A stretch of 64,000 nucleotides of DNA from Elgaria multicarinata webbii (GCF_023053635.1 NC_086182.1:1377001-1441000); one strand, 5' to 3'; shown: positions 1 to 10,260, counted from the stretch's first letter. The notes: generated by a model not told the origin, from the sequence alone. Translations and numbers: made by a program.

Positions 1-356
1 TTACTTTTAAAATGGCAGTTCTTGTTTCAGTTAAAGAATGTACAAAAATCAGATTGCAACAGTAACTCACCTTCTGATTTTCATTTGTAAGTTTTAATAA
101 TTTGAGTTCATTTCTAGAATGTTACAGACTGTAAAAGGTACAAAAACCGGTTGCTACACTTGAGCCCACAAATACATCACCATTATATCCATGATTTCAA
201 TCCTTTGGGCATCTTAAACAATTCCAGCTGCAGTTGTGCTTTTATGCTTGCTGTGGAAGAGGAAAAGTCCGTTGCTCAACTGGAGTTGATGCTGAAGTAA
301 AGTTACGGTCCTTTTTTTCCTTTTGAATATATTGCCCTGTCTCTTGAGAGAAGACT

Positions 357-1569
357 TTAGCCAGAGCTAACCACTTCTGTGCCCAAGTTGGCTTCCTTGG
401 CACTGTCATAAACAACACTGTTGTAGCCCTCTCGGTTACGGGCTATTTCAATGGCAAAGAATTGGATCCTGGTGGCTGAGGAGAGAACTTTTGTTAGAGT
501 AAGCGGACCTCACACCAAATTGCAACTAATCAACCCTGTCCCAAAAGGGGGCGGGGCAGGGGGAGGAGAGGGTGATTGTGAAAAGGTAGTTTCTCCAGAA
601 GAGCCCATCCTTGCATCCAGTTCTGGAACAGTCACATCCCTGGTCAACCCAGAGAATTCGCCCTATTCCCTGGATAGAGCATGTCCTTGGGCAGTAGACT
701 CATGCTGGGTAATCCATGCATGGGGCCTTACCAAATACTGTGTTCTCCTCGGTGTAGCCTCTGCTGCAATCCAGCCGCAGGAGAGTGCCGTAATTAAAGT
801 CCTCAACCACCCCATCAAACTGTAAGCAGAACGGACGCCATTTCTGCAAGGAAGAGGAAGAGGCCGTTACTTCCCACTCCATGAGCCCCAAACACAGAGC
901 GGGCGCTTCCTAGCCCACCTCTTTGGCAGGTCCGGATTTCATATCCTCTGAGTCGAGCACATCGATTTTAAGGTCGCTGAATCTCTTCCGGAAGTCCGAG
1001 TAGATCTGGTCATCCGCTTTGGTCAGTTTCAGGAACTTCGGGTCCACGGAGGAAATGAGCTGCGAAGGCGGAAGCCGGGAGGGAGAGCAGGTGAGGGGGC
1101 TGCGCGAGCCCGGCGGGGCGCGCGCTTACATCCGGGCCTGTGGGCGGGGCCCCTCGCGCATGCGCAGTTCGCACGCTAAGGAAGCCATGCCGGGGGGGGG
1201 GGCACCCGCAACACTACCCAAGGCGGGGGCGGGACGAGACTCACGTTGAAGTAGACCTGGGCGTGCTGATAGGCCTTCACGGCCCACACCATCTCCACGT
1301 TGGGCTGCAAAGAGACACGCGTCAGCAGGGCGGGAGCGAGGGTGGCCTCGCCTCGCCCTGCCCCCCCGGGCACGCACGCACGCACTCACGTCGTTCCCGA
1401 AGGCCTCGGCCGGCAGCGAGAGCATGTGGGCGGCGGCGGCGGCTTCCTGGGCGCCCTGCGGGGGAAGAGAGAAGCGGTAGGCTGAGAGAGGGGGAGGGGG
1501 GGACACACGTCGCCATGGCTACGGGCCGGCTTCTCCCCACTCCCTTCTCACCAGCGCGGGCGCCGCCAT
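357..1569 (-). CDS. PBDC1: PBDC1 (polysaccharide biosynthesis domain containing 1), complete, 6 exons
   Basis: Exons on the minus strand: 1569-1552, 1455-1390, 1304-1245, 1059-919, 843-732, 475-357. All junctions are GT/AG with consistent phase, giving 171 residues. The product matches vertebrate PBDC1 (CXorf26) throughout: MLSLPAEAFGND, NVEMVWAVKAYQHAQVYF, LISSVDPKFLKLTKADDQIY, KWRPFCLQFDGVVEDFNYG, LRLDCSRGYTEENTVF and IQFFAIEIARNREGYN. In exon 6 a second AG near 470 exists, but only the acceptor before 475 keeps frame with the conserved ATRIQFF. The first exon codes just six residues. Human PBDC1 is about 233 residues and ends in a long acidic repeat tail; here the protein stops soon after GYNSVVYDSAKEAN, so that tail is absent. 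The molecular role of the family is poorly defined. The gene lies in a CpG-rich block. Its 3' untranslated region probably runs off the left edge, since no clear poly(A) signal was seen below 357. Confidence 0.95.
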
Positions 1570-2047
1570 CTTCGCCGGGTGGTGCGCAAGCGCCGGAGTT
1601 GCCTGGGCGGAGTCGCGCTCGACCCGAAGCTCCGCCCTCGGAAAGCGGGGAGGGCAGCTGTGGCGCGCCTGCGCTGAAGAGGCGCTGCTGCCAGGTCAGG
1701 GGCGGAAAGCGGGGAGGGCAGCTGTGGCGCGCCTGCGCTGAAGAGGCGCTGCTGCTGCTGCTGCTGCCAGGTCAGGGGCGGAAAGCGGGGAGGGCAGCTG
1801 TGGCGCGCCTGCGCTGAAGAGGCGCTGCTGCTGCTGCTGCTGCCAGGTCAGGGGCGGAAAGCGGGGAGGGCAGCTGTGGCGCGCCTGCGCTGAAGAGGCG
1901 CTGCTGCTGCTGCTGCTGCCAGGTCAGGGGCGGAAAGCGGGGAGGGCAGCTGTGGCGCGCCTGCGCTGAAGAGGCGCTGCTGCTGCTGCTGCCAGGTCAG
2001 GGGCGGAAAGCGGGGAGGGCAGCTGTGGCGCGCCTGCGCTGAAGAGG

Positions 2048-2080
<33 letters not shown>

Positions 2081-2420
2081 ATGCGGTTTCTATATGGAGA
2101 ATTTTGACCTGCGGCCCCGGCCCCGCCGCGCGGCTGACAGGCCTCCTCCCGGGCCTCCTCCTGGGCTGCTGGTGCTTCCGGCTTTTGGAAAGGAATCCCA
2201 AGTTTAAAATAATTCGAACCCACATTTTTTTGTGCTGTCGCGGGGCCAGAGAGCGGCGGACACGTGTTTTCCATGGTCCCGTCCGGGGAGGCAGAGGCGC
2301 TGCGCGGCAGGCTGCGGTCCCTGAGAAGCCCTTCCCTGCCTTGAATCCGCGGCCTCGCGCTGTGGAAGCACCGACAAGAGCCAGGCCCGTGATTCCCACG
2401 CTACCATTCTGAACTCCGTT
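900..2420. promoter_or_regulatory. CpG island over the PBDC1 5' end
   Basis: This stretch is rich in CG dinucleotides and covers exons 1-4 of PBDC1 plus about 0.8 kb upstream. A palindromic NRF1-type site, GCGCATGCGC, lies at 1156-1165 inside intron 3. No TATA box is visible near 1600, which fits a broad housekeeping-type promoter. GC-rich sequence continues to about 2400 beyond the minisatellite, so a divergent non-coding transcript is possible, but I recognise no gene there. Confidence 0.7.
1640..2081. repeat. Composite minisatellite with embedded (CTG)n, six units
   Basis: Six head-to-tail units share a GC-rich core (GGAAAGCGGGGAGGGCAGCTG, then GGCGCGCCTGCGCTGAAGAGG), followed by a CTG run and CCAGGTCAGG. 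Unit starts fall at 1640, 1704, 1780, 1856, 1932 and 2005, so spacings are 64, 76, 76, 76 and 73. The differences are multiples of three and come from the CTG run, which is about 2 copies in the first unit, 5-6 in the middle units and about 10 in the last (2050-2080). The array begins about 70 bases upstream of the PBDC1 start codon. In PBDC1 sense it reads (CAG)n. Each core holds the E-box CAGCTG. Open frames across it on the minus strand are polyglutamine/polyalanine artefacts with no gene support. Confidence 0.93.
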
Positions 2421-3370
2421 TCCTCCTTAGTTTGCGTGTGTGTGTGTGGTGAGAAGCAGATGAGATTCCTGGCCTGCAAACATGAGTGTTATACACGGAC
2501 AACGGTGTCATCTGGATCTTCTCTAAAGGGTTGTTAATTAGGGTTGTTTATTGCATAATAAAAGCCTCATGAGAAAGCACCCAGTGTTTTTAAGGTGCCA
2601 CAATCTTTTGATTGTGATACATTGAAATCAATGGCTTAGTATCTATTGTTAATCCTATGTAGAGTAAATCCATTGAAATACAGGAGACTTCAATGGGTCT
2701 AGTCAAGATAGGACTAATATTGGATACTAATCAGTGTTAGTAATGACTTATTTATGTCCCATTATTATCATCATCATCATCGGGTCTGCTTCATGTATTA
2801 CTAAACATGCTTCCACATATTGTTTTTATTCTGCAACAGAGTGCTGGGCTAGATGGACCCTTGGTCGGGACATACTAAAACAAAGGACAGTACTTGCCCA
2901 TAGAGAAACCATACTTGCCCATAGGGAACCAATGCAAATCGCTTGCCCAAAGAAAATGGGACAGAATTCCATCCCAGGGCAAAGTCTTCCCCACTCTTGC
3001 ACAGCTCTGGTTAAACAGCAGAACTTGAGCAGGACGGCCTTTCAGTGTATTACCCCAGTGAATTAGATGGGTCCGTCTCCTGCTCTGCCACCCTTTCATC
3101 GAGCCCAAAACATGCCTTCCAAACTGGCTGCCTCAACTTGCCTCATAAGGAACACAAAAGAAGGATCTCCACACTGTGGTCAGAATATGAAAGGAGAGTC
3201 AAAGGAAGGTTCTGTTGTGGTGTAAATGCCATTGCAATCACATCTGTATTGTTGCCAATCATCTATTTTAGAGGAATAATCAAGGTGAGCATCACAAAGG
3301 GGTAACTAAGTATAACACTATAATTAACACCCAAACACACATCCAAGTTGTAACATGCATATACAATAAT
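2420..3370. other. No gene seen; MITE remnant and L3-like scrap
   Basis: No supported exon. Positions 2600-2720 resemble an interspersed MITE family that contains 'caatgggtcta' and 'agtaggacta'-like words and recurs at 49580-49660 and 50480-50540. A short (ATC)n run is at 2763-2781. Positions 2835-2875 ('gtgctgggctagatggaccc') match the 3' end of L3/CR1-like LINEs or the SINE tails seen elsewhere in the window. Confidence 0.5.
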
Positions 3371-3374
3371 ACAT

Positions 3375-3470
3375 AAATTTATTTATTTTATTTATTTATT
3401 ACATTTTAATAACGCCCAATAGCTGAAGCTCTCTGGGCGGTTCACAAAAATTAAAACCACCCACAGTTAC
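3375..3470 (-). mobile_element. L2 LINE 3' tail
   Basis: A (TTTA)n run is followed by the reverse complement of the hairpin-like L2 3' terminus (GAACCGCCCAGAGAGCTTC...GGGCG). The same block ends the coding-capable L2 copy at 13856-14868, which is how I assign the family. Only the extreme 3' end is present. Confidence 0.75.
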
Positions 3471-4204
3471 AGACCACCCACTTTCCACACAGACCAAACT
3501 GACAGCTCTACGCAGCCCAATATCTTTCTACCACAGAAAACCCAATCCATGGATTTCAATGCAGGGAGTGAGGCCAAGATTACTGCTGAAGCTAAGGAAG
3601 TCTTTGCCTGCCATCTTTCTGGAAAGGGGACTGCCTAGGAACTAATTATAAACCGCTCTTTGCTCCATGGAGAAAAAGAAGAGCATGAATGCAAAATAAA
3701 TAGACAGAGTGGAGATAGGGGAAAAGGGGGTGTTCCCTGGGGCCGGGAAGAGAGGGGATCAGGGTGGCAGCCGTGTGACATACGCTATGACTGCCCCACC
3801 CTCCTTTCCTCCTGGCTCCAAGGCGCTGCCAAAATGCAGGGCAGCTGGAGCACAGAGGCAAAGACTACCTCTGCTATCCTTGCGCCCTGTATTAGATACT
3901 TGGCAGCCTCCAAATTCGGAGGCTGTCAAACTATCCAGACAGGATTGTGCCCAAAGAGCATGTGAAACTTTTGCTTTCTCTACCTGCCTACTTTTTAAAG
4001 CCTTATAAGAATGAGAATAACATAATCATCATAGGACAATCACATATCCTTTCAGGCAAAGGGATGTCTGTTTCTGGAATGCATAGCTACTAATACACAG
4101 GCCAGGTTCATTGTTTGCAGCAAGAGTCATTCAGCATGCAGAAACTAGCAAGCTAGCCAGAGAGAGAGAGGTGCTCCGATGGCTCACGTGCATTCTCAAA
4201 CACA
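3471..4204. other. No feature recognised
   Basis: About 730 bases with no supported exon, no tandem repeat and no repeat family that I recognise. Short open frames on both strands lack splice signals or familiar motifs. Confidence 0.4.
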
Positions 4205-4500
4205 ACTGGTTATTTATTCAGTTACTTACTAAGTTATTTATTTCTTTGTTTTATTTATTACATTTCTGTAATAACACAACAGCCAAAGTTCTCTGGGCGG
4301 TTCACAACAATTAAAGCCATAAAATACAACACGGTAAGATACAATTTAAAAGTTTAAAACTGCAGTATAAAGTAAAAACCAAAATGGCTGAAAAATATAT
4401 CAAAGTGATCTTATAAGAATAAAGGTGTGATCAAAAAACCACAATAAAAACACACACAATAAAACACAGGGAGAAACTGACATAAAGGGTACAATCGTAG
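4205..4500 (-). mobile_element. L2 LINE 3' end fragment
   Basis: The run 'ttatttattacattt', the diverged 'caaagttctctgggcggttcacaa' block and the A-rich 'attaaagccataaaatacaac' stretch follow the same order as the 3' end of the longer L2 copy at 13856. The copy is more diverged and 5' truncated; where it ends on the right is uncertain. Confidence 0.65.
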
Positions 4501-5484
4501 CCTGGAGTTATGCAGGCAGAAGAGCTTTAGGATTTTACAGGCGCCTCACCACACTGGTGAGCACCCCAGCATCTCCAGGGAGGGTGAAGAAAGACCCCTC
4601 TCCTGTCTGAAAGCCTCTAGAGTCATGGCTAGTCAGGAGAAAGAGATTCTGACTCGGGTCTGGCTTAGGCTGCCCAGACCCTCCAGAAAATCCCGGAAAC
4701 CTCTGGGAGAGCTGGGGGTCCGGAGGAACTGGACTTGGGGCCCAAAATACCGGGGTTGTGGTTACTGGGCCTGCAGCAACCCCAACCCCAACTTACCCAG
4801 GCCTAAATTTCCCCGGCGAGATCTTGAATCTCACCCGAACTCAGGCGAGATCTCGGCAGCTGGCTGGGAACTCTGTGAGACCCAGCAGCAAGAAGGAGCA
4901 AAAAAAAAAAAAAAAAAAAAAAAGGCAAGCAGGAGGAGGAGAAGATAGAGTAGGAGGTAAGACTGGGGTTTGTTTGTGTGTGTGAGAGAATATGGGGGTG
5001 CATGGGGTCTTTGAGTGAATGCATGTGTGCATGCGTGTGTGCATGCGTGTTTTTGGAGTGAGTGATGCTGAGTGTGTGTGTGTGTGTGCGCGCACGCACA
5101 CGTGTGCTGGCAGTGTGAGTGTATTGATGTCTGAATGGGATGCCTGGTTGTTTGACTGAATGAATGCATGTGCATGTTTGTAGTGGGGGTGGCTGTAGTT
5201 TTCTGTGAGTTGGGATGATTTGGAGGTGATGTTCCTATTAAATCATGCATTTTAGACCCATAGACCTTCCTTTCCAACTTGTTTACTATAATTGGCATGA
5301 CGTATATTTTGTAACAGTGGCTGACAATTGTTCATCCTTCTTAAAGAAACTTTTAAAAAATTTACAGGGTTGCTATTATCATCATTATCTTCTTCATCAT
5401 CATCATCATCATCTATCTCTCTTTTCTTGCTTGTGGTGGTTTTTCTAGATGAACACGATGGGCTTTGCCAAGTCATGTTGTCTT
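4501..5484. other. No gene; homopolymer and dinucleotide runs
   Basis: Contains an A run at 4900-4923, a TG/CA-rich stretch at about 4970-5105 and (ATC)n at about 5385-5415. The GC-richer 4620-4890 part has open frames but no recognisable protein. Confidence 0.5.
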
Positions 5485-5850
5485 TTACTGATTCAGAAAT
5501 GTCCTGACTATTGAACATGTTTTAAGTAGGGCTGCTTTCTGGATGTTGGCGTGCATGTATTTTGGTAGGCCTAATTTCTGAAGGTTTTCTGTAAAAACAG
5601 CCACGATGTCATGCTGGTGACTGATGTGACTAACAAATAATTGTAAGTTTTTCCTGTTGCCGTAGTTCTTTAACTTCCATATCCAGTGGTGTATATTTTT
5701 ATTTTCTGCAACATTTTTGTCATTAGGTATTGCAATTTCAATGTAGGTGTCTTTTTCTCGGTTGTTTTTGACTGTTATGTCTGGTTGAAGTTGAAACAAG
5801 CTAAGACAAGCTTTAATCCATTTTGTTCCTTGGCTAACGTTTGAAGGCTA
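5485..5850 (-). mobile_element. LINE fragment, probably R2/R4-like C-terminal endonuclease region
   Basis: The minus-strand frame reads FQLQPDITVKN, then YIEIAIPNDKNV, a charged helix-like stretch, and LQKLGLPKYMHANIQKAALL. A PD-x(n)-D/E-type motif followed by a helical 'KAALLKTCSIVR' end is what I remember from the C-termini of LINEs with a restriction-like endonuclease. No reverse-transcriptase core is present nearby, so the family call is tentative. It is a decayed fragment. Confidence 0.45.
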
Positions 5851-6054
5851 ATAGTAGTTTATACTCTTTCTGAATGCTTGGTTGTTTGGTTGTTGTATAC
5901 TTGTCAACTGCTTCATTTTTTCAGTGGTAGCAGTATGCAGTAAGGTGATGGGGAAACAGTGTTAAATGTTAGGAAAGGTTAGACTATGGTCATCCAGTGA
6001 AGGATTTGCAGACAGAAAAGATATTTGAGGGAAGGGAAGACTGTATCACACACA

Positions 6055-6395
6055 GGGCTCATCTACACCAAGCAGGATATTCCACTTTGAAAGTGGTATA
6101 GAAAAGCCAGGAGCCACACTACTGCTTTATAGCAGTATTGAAGTGTACTGACAACTGTTGGGGCCCATGACACATACCATATACCATTTTCATAACACTT
6201 TCATAGTGTTATATCCTGCTTGGTGTAGATGTGTCCATGGGCCCCAACAGTTGTCAGTGCACCTCAGTACCACTATAAAGCAGTCGTGTAGCTCCTGCAG
6301 TGCAGTTGAATACCTCTATAAAGTAATAGTGTGGCTCCTGCCTTTTATATACCGCTTTCATAGTGGAATACCCTGCTTGGTGTAGCTGAGCACAC
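6055..6395. mobile_element. Non-autonomous DNA transposon (MITE), probably hAT-like
   Basis: The ends are inverted copies: 'gctcatctacaccaagcagg' near 6058 against 'ccctgcttggtgtagctgag' near 6371. A second inverted pair is internal (the 'caactgttggggccca' words near 6149 and 6237). The same family appears as a partial copy at 15840-15975. No coding capacity. Confidence 0.75.
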
Positions 6396-6559
6396 AGTAT
6401 AGCAAAAGCTTCAACGTACAGCAAAAGCTACAGAAGTAGGAATGAGTGAAGTTAATTTCAGATACATTGAATGTCTCACTTATACTTTATTCCAGTGATT
6501 TTAACATTAAGATGTTATGTAGAACAGGTTTGTCTTAATTGTGTGCTGTGAAATCAGAC

Positions 6560-6725
6560 CTGTGACCAAGGGCATGTTTGGGTGGGCACGCCCTTTTTGG
6601 GGGGCTGGACATGCTGGTGAGCACGCCCCCTTGGGGGCTGGACATGTTGGTGGGCACACCCCCATGGGGCAGCCATGTTGTCCTCCTTTTTGGTTTCCAA
6701 AATATGGTCACCCTACTGCACTATG
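6560..6725. repeat. Three-copy ~36-bp tandem repeat ending in a MITE terminus
   Basis: Units of the type 'ggctggacatgctggtgagcacgccccc' occur three times between about 6580 and 6680. The stretch ends with 'aatatggtcaccctac', the terminal inverted repeat of the TAGGGTGACC MITE family found at 10467 and 17235. The opposite end of that MITE was not identified. Confidence 0.5.
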
Positions 6726-7250
6726 GTTTATCCTGTTTTCTGCAGAGTCATAGCTGGCAAATATTACAGCAAAGCCGTAGCTGATCTGTTGAAGAAAGGG
6801 AAGCCCCGACTCTCCAGGTGTAAGATGCAGTGCTGTTAGGGCCCCTCCTTCACATTCCACTATTAGAGCCCTGTTAATGTAGGAATCTCTTATGTCAGCA
6901 CAACCTCTGCAAACTCCTACCCAGACCAGCTCATTTGGGCATTGAGCAGCACTCCAGCAGCTGTTTTTAAAGCATCTGGCCTTGGTCTAGTGCACAACAA
7001 AAGGACCCATCATGCAAAAATCTTTCATTTCCCCCAGGGGACGTGGCTTTTGTTCTGTGTGCTCAGACTCCATGTCCGCCTGGTATTTTGGTTTTTGCGC
7101 AAGTGGGCTATCACCTTTCTTGCAGGAGGAGGGGTACTACCAAACAGAAGATGCAGCAGAGACAACCATCGCAATAATATGTATTGATTTATTCGTATTT
7201 ATGAATGCTTTTCAACAACAGATTTCAAACTGGAGAACAAAAAACATAAA

Positions 7251-7299
<49 letters not shown>

Positions 7300-7324
7300 A
7301 CACAGAGAATGGTGACATCAACTT
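6726..7324. other. No gene; (AT)n microsatellite at 7253-7294
   Basis: The only clear structure is an uninterrupted AT run of about 42 bases. The remainder is unassigned. Confidence 0.6.
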
Positions 7325-7883
7325 GTGTGTCTTCTTCCCAGCAGAACCCAGAGAGGATTGGAGAATGTCCCGGAGCCCTCAGGAGAGTGGAGTGTACATA
7401 GTGGATGAAACAAGACCACGTTCCCGAACTAGGCCACGTCCCGAACCGTGCACGCTCCCCAAATTCATCTAGCTGCCATGCCAACTCCTCAGCTGAAACA
7501 AGTGCCAACCAGCCTGCCGAAGGTGGTGGAGGCCTCCTTCCAAGGCCCGTGATTGAAAGAAAGACCCCTTGGCCGAAGCCAATACAGGGCCCTTGGCAAA
7601 TGCCAACGCCGGTACAGAAGCTGGTGCCGCCTCGTGTGCGGAGCCCAGATATCACCAGGTGGCCAGAGCCACCCCACACGTCTACCCCGAAGCTGGTGCC
7701 TTCCCGTCTGCAGAGCCTAGTGACAACTTTGCCGCCGAAGTCATGCCTGACATCTCTCCCAACATCGATGGCGGCCTGCGTGGAAAAGGCCGTGGAGATG
7801 TCTCTGGCAAAGCCAGGGCTGACCGATGGACCCAAGCTGGATGTAACAAATCCTATGGCACTCTGGAAAAATGAAGGCATAAC
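7325..7883 (+). repeat. Inverted-pair arm A, unclassified module with open frames
   Basis: This arm is homologous to the reverse complement of 8650-9262. Both begin with 'tgtcttcttcccagcagaa' and run through parallel G/C-rich sequence to the shared 'TGGAC(C/T)CAAGC' end. In arm A the frame starting at 7569 reads EAGAASCAEPRYH, PHVYPEAGAFPSAEPSDNFA, DISPNIDGGLR and DRWTQA; arm B holds the same skeleton. A second frame (KLVPPRVRSPDIT) is also parallel, so which frame, if any, was coding is unclear. I do not recognise the protein. It may be an internal part of a transposon or a segmental inverted duplication. Confidence 0.6.
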
Positions 7884-8071
7884 ATAGAATCATAGAATCA
7901 TAGAATAGCAGAGTTGGAAGGGGCCTACAAGGCCATCGAGTCCAACCCCCTGCTCAATGCAGGAATCCACCCTAAAGCATCCCTGACAGATGGTTGTCCA
8001 GCTGCCTCTTGAATGCCTCTAGTGTGGGAGAGCCCACAACCTCCCTAGGTAGCTGATTCCACTGTCGCACT
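7884..8071 (-). mobile_element. CR1 LINE 3' end (short insertion)
   Basis: Starts with the octamer-type CR1 3' terminus 'atagaatcatagaatcatag' and runs through 'gttggaaggggcctacaagg' and 'aatgcaggaatccaccctaaa' to a truncated 5' side. The flanking words join as 'gaaggcataaca/tgttagtcttcc', and that uninterrupted sequence exists in inverted orientation at 10886-10945, so the insertion boundaries are well supported. Confidence 0.9.
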
Positions 8072-8540
8072 GCATGTTAGTCTTCCATTCAAAGAAAAGG
8101 GTTTTCAAGTGATTCTGTGGAAGAAACTTAAATTATCTTGACTAGGGAGGAATACGGCCCTGAAATTGACTTTGTTGCCTAAACCGTCTTCTCTGTTTCA
8201 TACCTTGCCAGTAGAGATTCCTGGAAATGAGTTCAAACGTTGGCAACAAGCTCTATCCAAATGCAGCGGAGAGGGCAAATGCATCCGTGTCAATCAAGCC
8301 ACTCTCCTCCGGCCAACTAACCCAGGGGGGTTGGGTGTCCCAAATCTTAGGCTGTGCCATGATGCCTTTCAATTGAGGCAACTACTCAAAATAATTAGGA
8401 ACAAGACCGCAATCCCGTGGGTGTCAATTGAAAGCGCCCCCTGCATCCCTATGATCAGGGCGATCCCCTTTCTTCCAACACTGAAAAAACATGTACAAAC
8501 AATTAAAAACCCGTTTTTGAAAGCAAATTTAAAGGTATGA
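8072..8540 (+). mobile_element. L1/Tx1-type LINE fragment, C-terminal reverse-transcriptase region
   Basis: The plus frame from 8166 reads TLLPKPSSLFHTLPVEIPG, FKRWQQALSKC and NPGGLGVPNLRLCHDAFQLR. This matches the 'LLPK...LFqalPI.IP' and 'GGLGlPNf.lYy.A.QLR' signature downstream of the RT core in L1-clade elements. The fragment lacks the endonuclease and the RT catalytic core. Confidence 0.7.
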
Positions 8541-8649
8541 GCAAAATGGTTTGCTACAACCCCTTCCCCCTAACCCTGATTTATCAATAGGAATCCTGGC
8601 GAATCCTTGCAAATGTCGTAGTCTCGTCACTGACCTGTGCGGTGGCTTT

Positions 8650-9262
8650 GGATTATGAAGCCGCATTGGCCTGGACCAATTGGAAGGCCCTGGCTTGAGT
8701 CCATTGGTCGCCACTGACTTTTGCCAAGGCGTCTCTCCCAGTTTTGGCGGAGCGGTCTTTTCGACGCAGGTCGCCATCAACTTTCGGAGAGATGCCTGGA
8801 GTGGCTTCTTTGGCAAAGTTGTTCCTAGGCTCTGCGTTGGGGGTGTCACCGGCTTCAGAGTACACATGTATTCTGGGTTTACTCACAAGGTGGTGATTTC
8901 TGGGGTCCGCACACGAGGCAGCACCGGCTTCCGTACCGTTGTTGGAGGCGGCACAGGCTTCTCTACTGGCATTCGCCAAAGGAGCTGTATCGGCTTCGGC
9001 CAAGTGGTCTCGCTTTCGTTCAGGGGCCTCGGCAAGGAGGCCTCCACCAACTTTGGCAGTCTGGTCGGCACTTTTCTCGGCTGAGGAATTGGCAGTTGTT
9101 CCTCAGGAGCTAAACAAGTTTGGGGGCGTGACCACGCCTCAGGACGTGGCCTTGGCAGAGGTCTTTCCTCCGTGTTGTACATTCCTCTCTCCTGAGGGAT
9201 CCGGGGCAGTCTAAAATCTTCTCTGGATTCTGCTGGGAAGAAGACACATCAGTTTATGCAAG
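8650..9262 (-). repeat. Inverted-pair arm B
   Basis: Reverse-complement partner of 7325-7883. In the minus frame ending near 8653 it reads EAGAASCADPRNHH, HVYSEAGDTPNAEP, NNFAKEATPGISPKVDGDLR and QWTQA, residue by residue parallel to arm A with small indels. The two arms are separated by about 0.77 kb that contains a CR1 3' end and an L1-type fragment. Confidence 0.6.
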
Positions 9263-9305
9263 CGTTCTGTGTGTAATTCATCCTACACTACACATACAAT
9301 CTATA

Positions 9306-9560
9306 GCTGGTGCCAGACTACTTTGCGCCCTAGGCAAGGTGAGCTACTTGCACTCCCCCCCCCCCCCGCAAACGGCCAACTTTGATTTTTAAGAACAGAT
9401 GTTTTGTAGGAAAAAATAGCACAAAACTTGAACTTATTCTGTTTTTTCTTAAAACAGCTAATTTGTATAAAACGGTGACCCTTAAAGGTCAGTACGGCGC
9501 CCCTCTGAGGTCTGCGCCCTAGGCAGCTGCCTAGTGGGCCTAATGGTAGCACTGGCCCTG
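9306..9560. mobile_element. Non-autonomous DNA transposon (MITE)
   Basis: The left part 'gtgccagactactttgcgccctaggcaaggtgagc' and the right part 'gcgccctaggcagctgcctagtgggcctaatggtagcactggc' share internal inverted words around 'gccctaggca'. I recognise this as a dispersed repeat type, but the superfamily is uncertain. It contains a C run at 9354-9367. Confidence 0.5.
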
Positions 9561-9564
9561 CTTA

Positions 9565-10260
9565 TCCCAATACGTTGACCATTTCTTGCACCCCTTCGTG
9601 GCTCAAATGCCTTCATATTTAAAGGAGACCTCTGATTTCATCAATAAAATAGAGGGGAAATATATTCCGCCCGACGCCATTATGGCAATTTTGGACGTCA
9701 ATTCCCTCGATACTATTCCCCATGATGAGGCACACAATGCTATTGAATGGTATCTCAATAAACGGGATAATCTTTCTCCACCTACCTATGTCCTATTAGA
9801 ACTTACTGAGATCATATTAGAATAAAACTATTTTAGGTTTGATGGGAAAATATTCCTGCAGATTCGAGGCGTTGCCATGGGAAGCCCTTTTGCCCCTAGT
9901 GCGGCCAATTTAATCATGGCACGGCTGGAAGAGGATTTTATCTCTCATCCGGCTCAAAACCCCTTCTATAAGGAAATGCTATTCTATAAACGATACATAG
10001 ACGATATTTTTTTAATTTTTGCAAATCCACATAGTTTCATTGACTTTTTAACCTGGATCAATACTATAGCAACATCAAATTTTCCTCTCATCAAGATAGA
10101 AATGAGACTGCATTTTCGGATATGTGGGTTTACTGCCATTCTGATCACTTATATCTAAAAAAGTTTATAAAACCAACAGACAGAAATTCTTTCTTACATT
10201 ATTCCTCATTCCATCTTCCACATCTAAGAAAAAAATTCTTACCTGCCATGATGCTAGAAA
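9565..10260 (+). mobile_element. Penelope-like retroelement fragment, reverse-transcriptase region (broken)
   Basis: Consecutive plus-strand pieces read PSYLKETSDFINKIEG, LDVNSLDTIPHDEA, FLQIRGVAMGSPFAPSAANL and FYKRYIDDIFLIF. They match the ordered Penelope RT blocks (PSYxxDTxDFLxK; DVxSLYTNIP; Q..G..MG...AP..ANL; YIDDIF). The copy is decayed. A SFHLPHLRKK-like word downstream corresponds to the linker that follows the RT in this family. No intact GIY-YIG domain is visible. Confidence 0.8.

Noticed and set aside
1848-2399. Polyglutamine/polyserine open frames upstream of PBDC1
   Set aside because: They arise from the CTG/CAG runs in the minisatellite. No start context, conserved domain or splice support.
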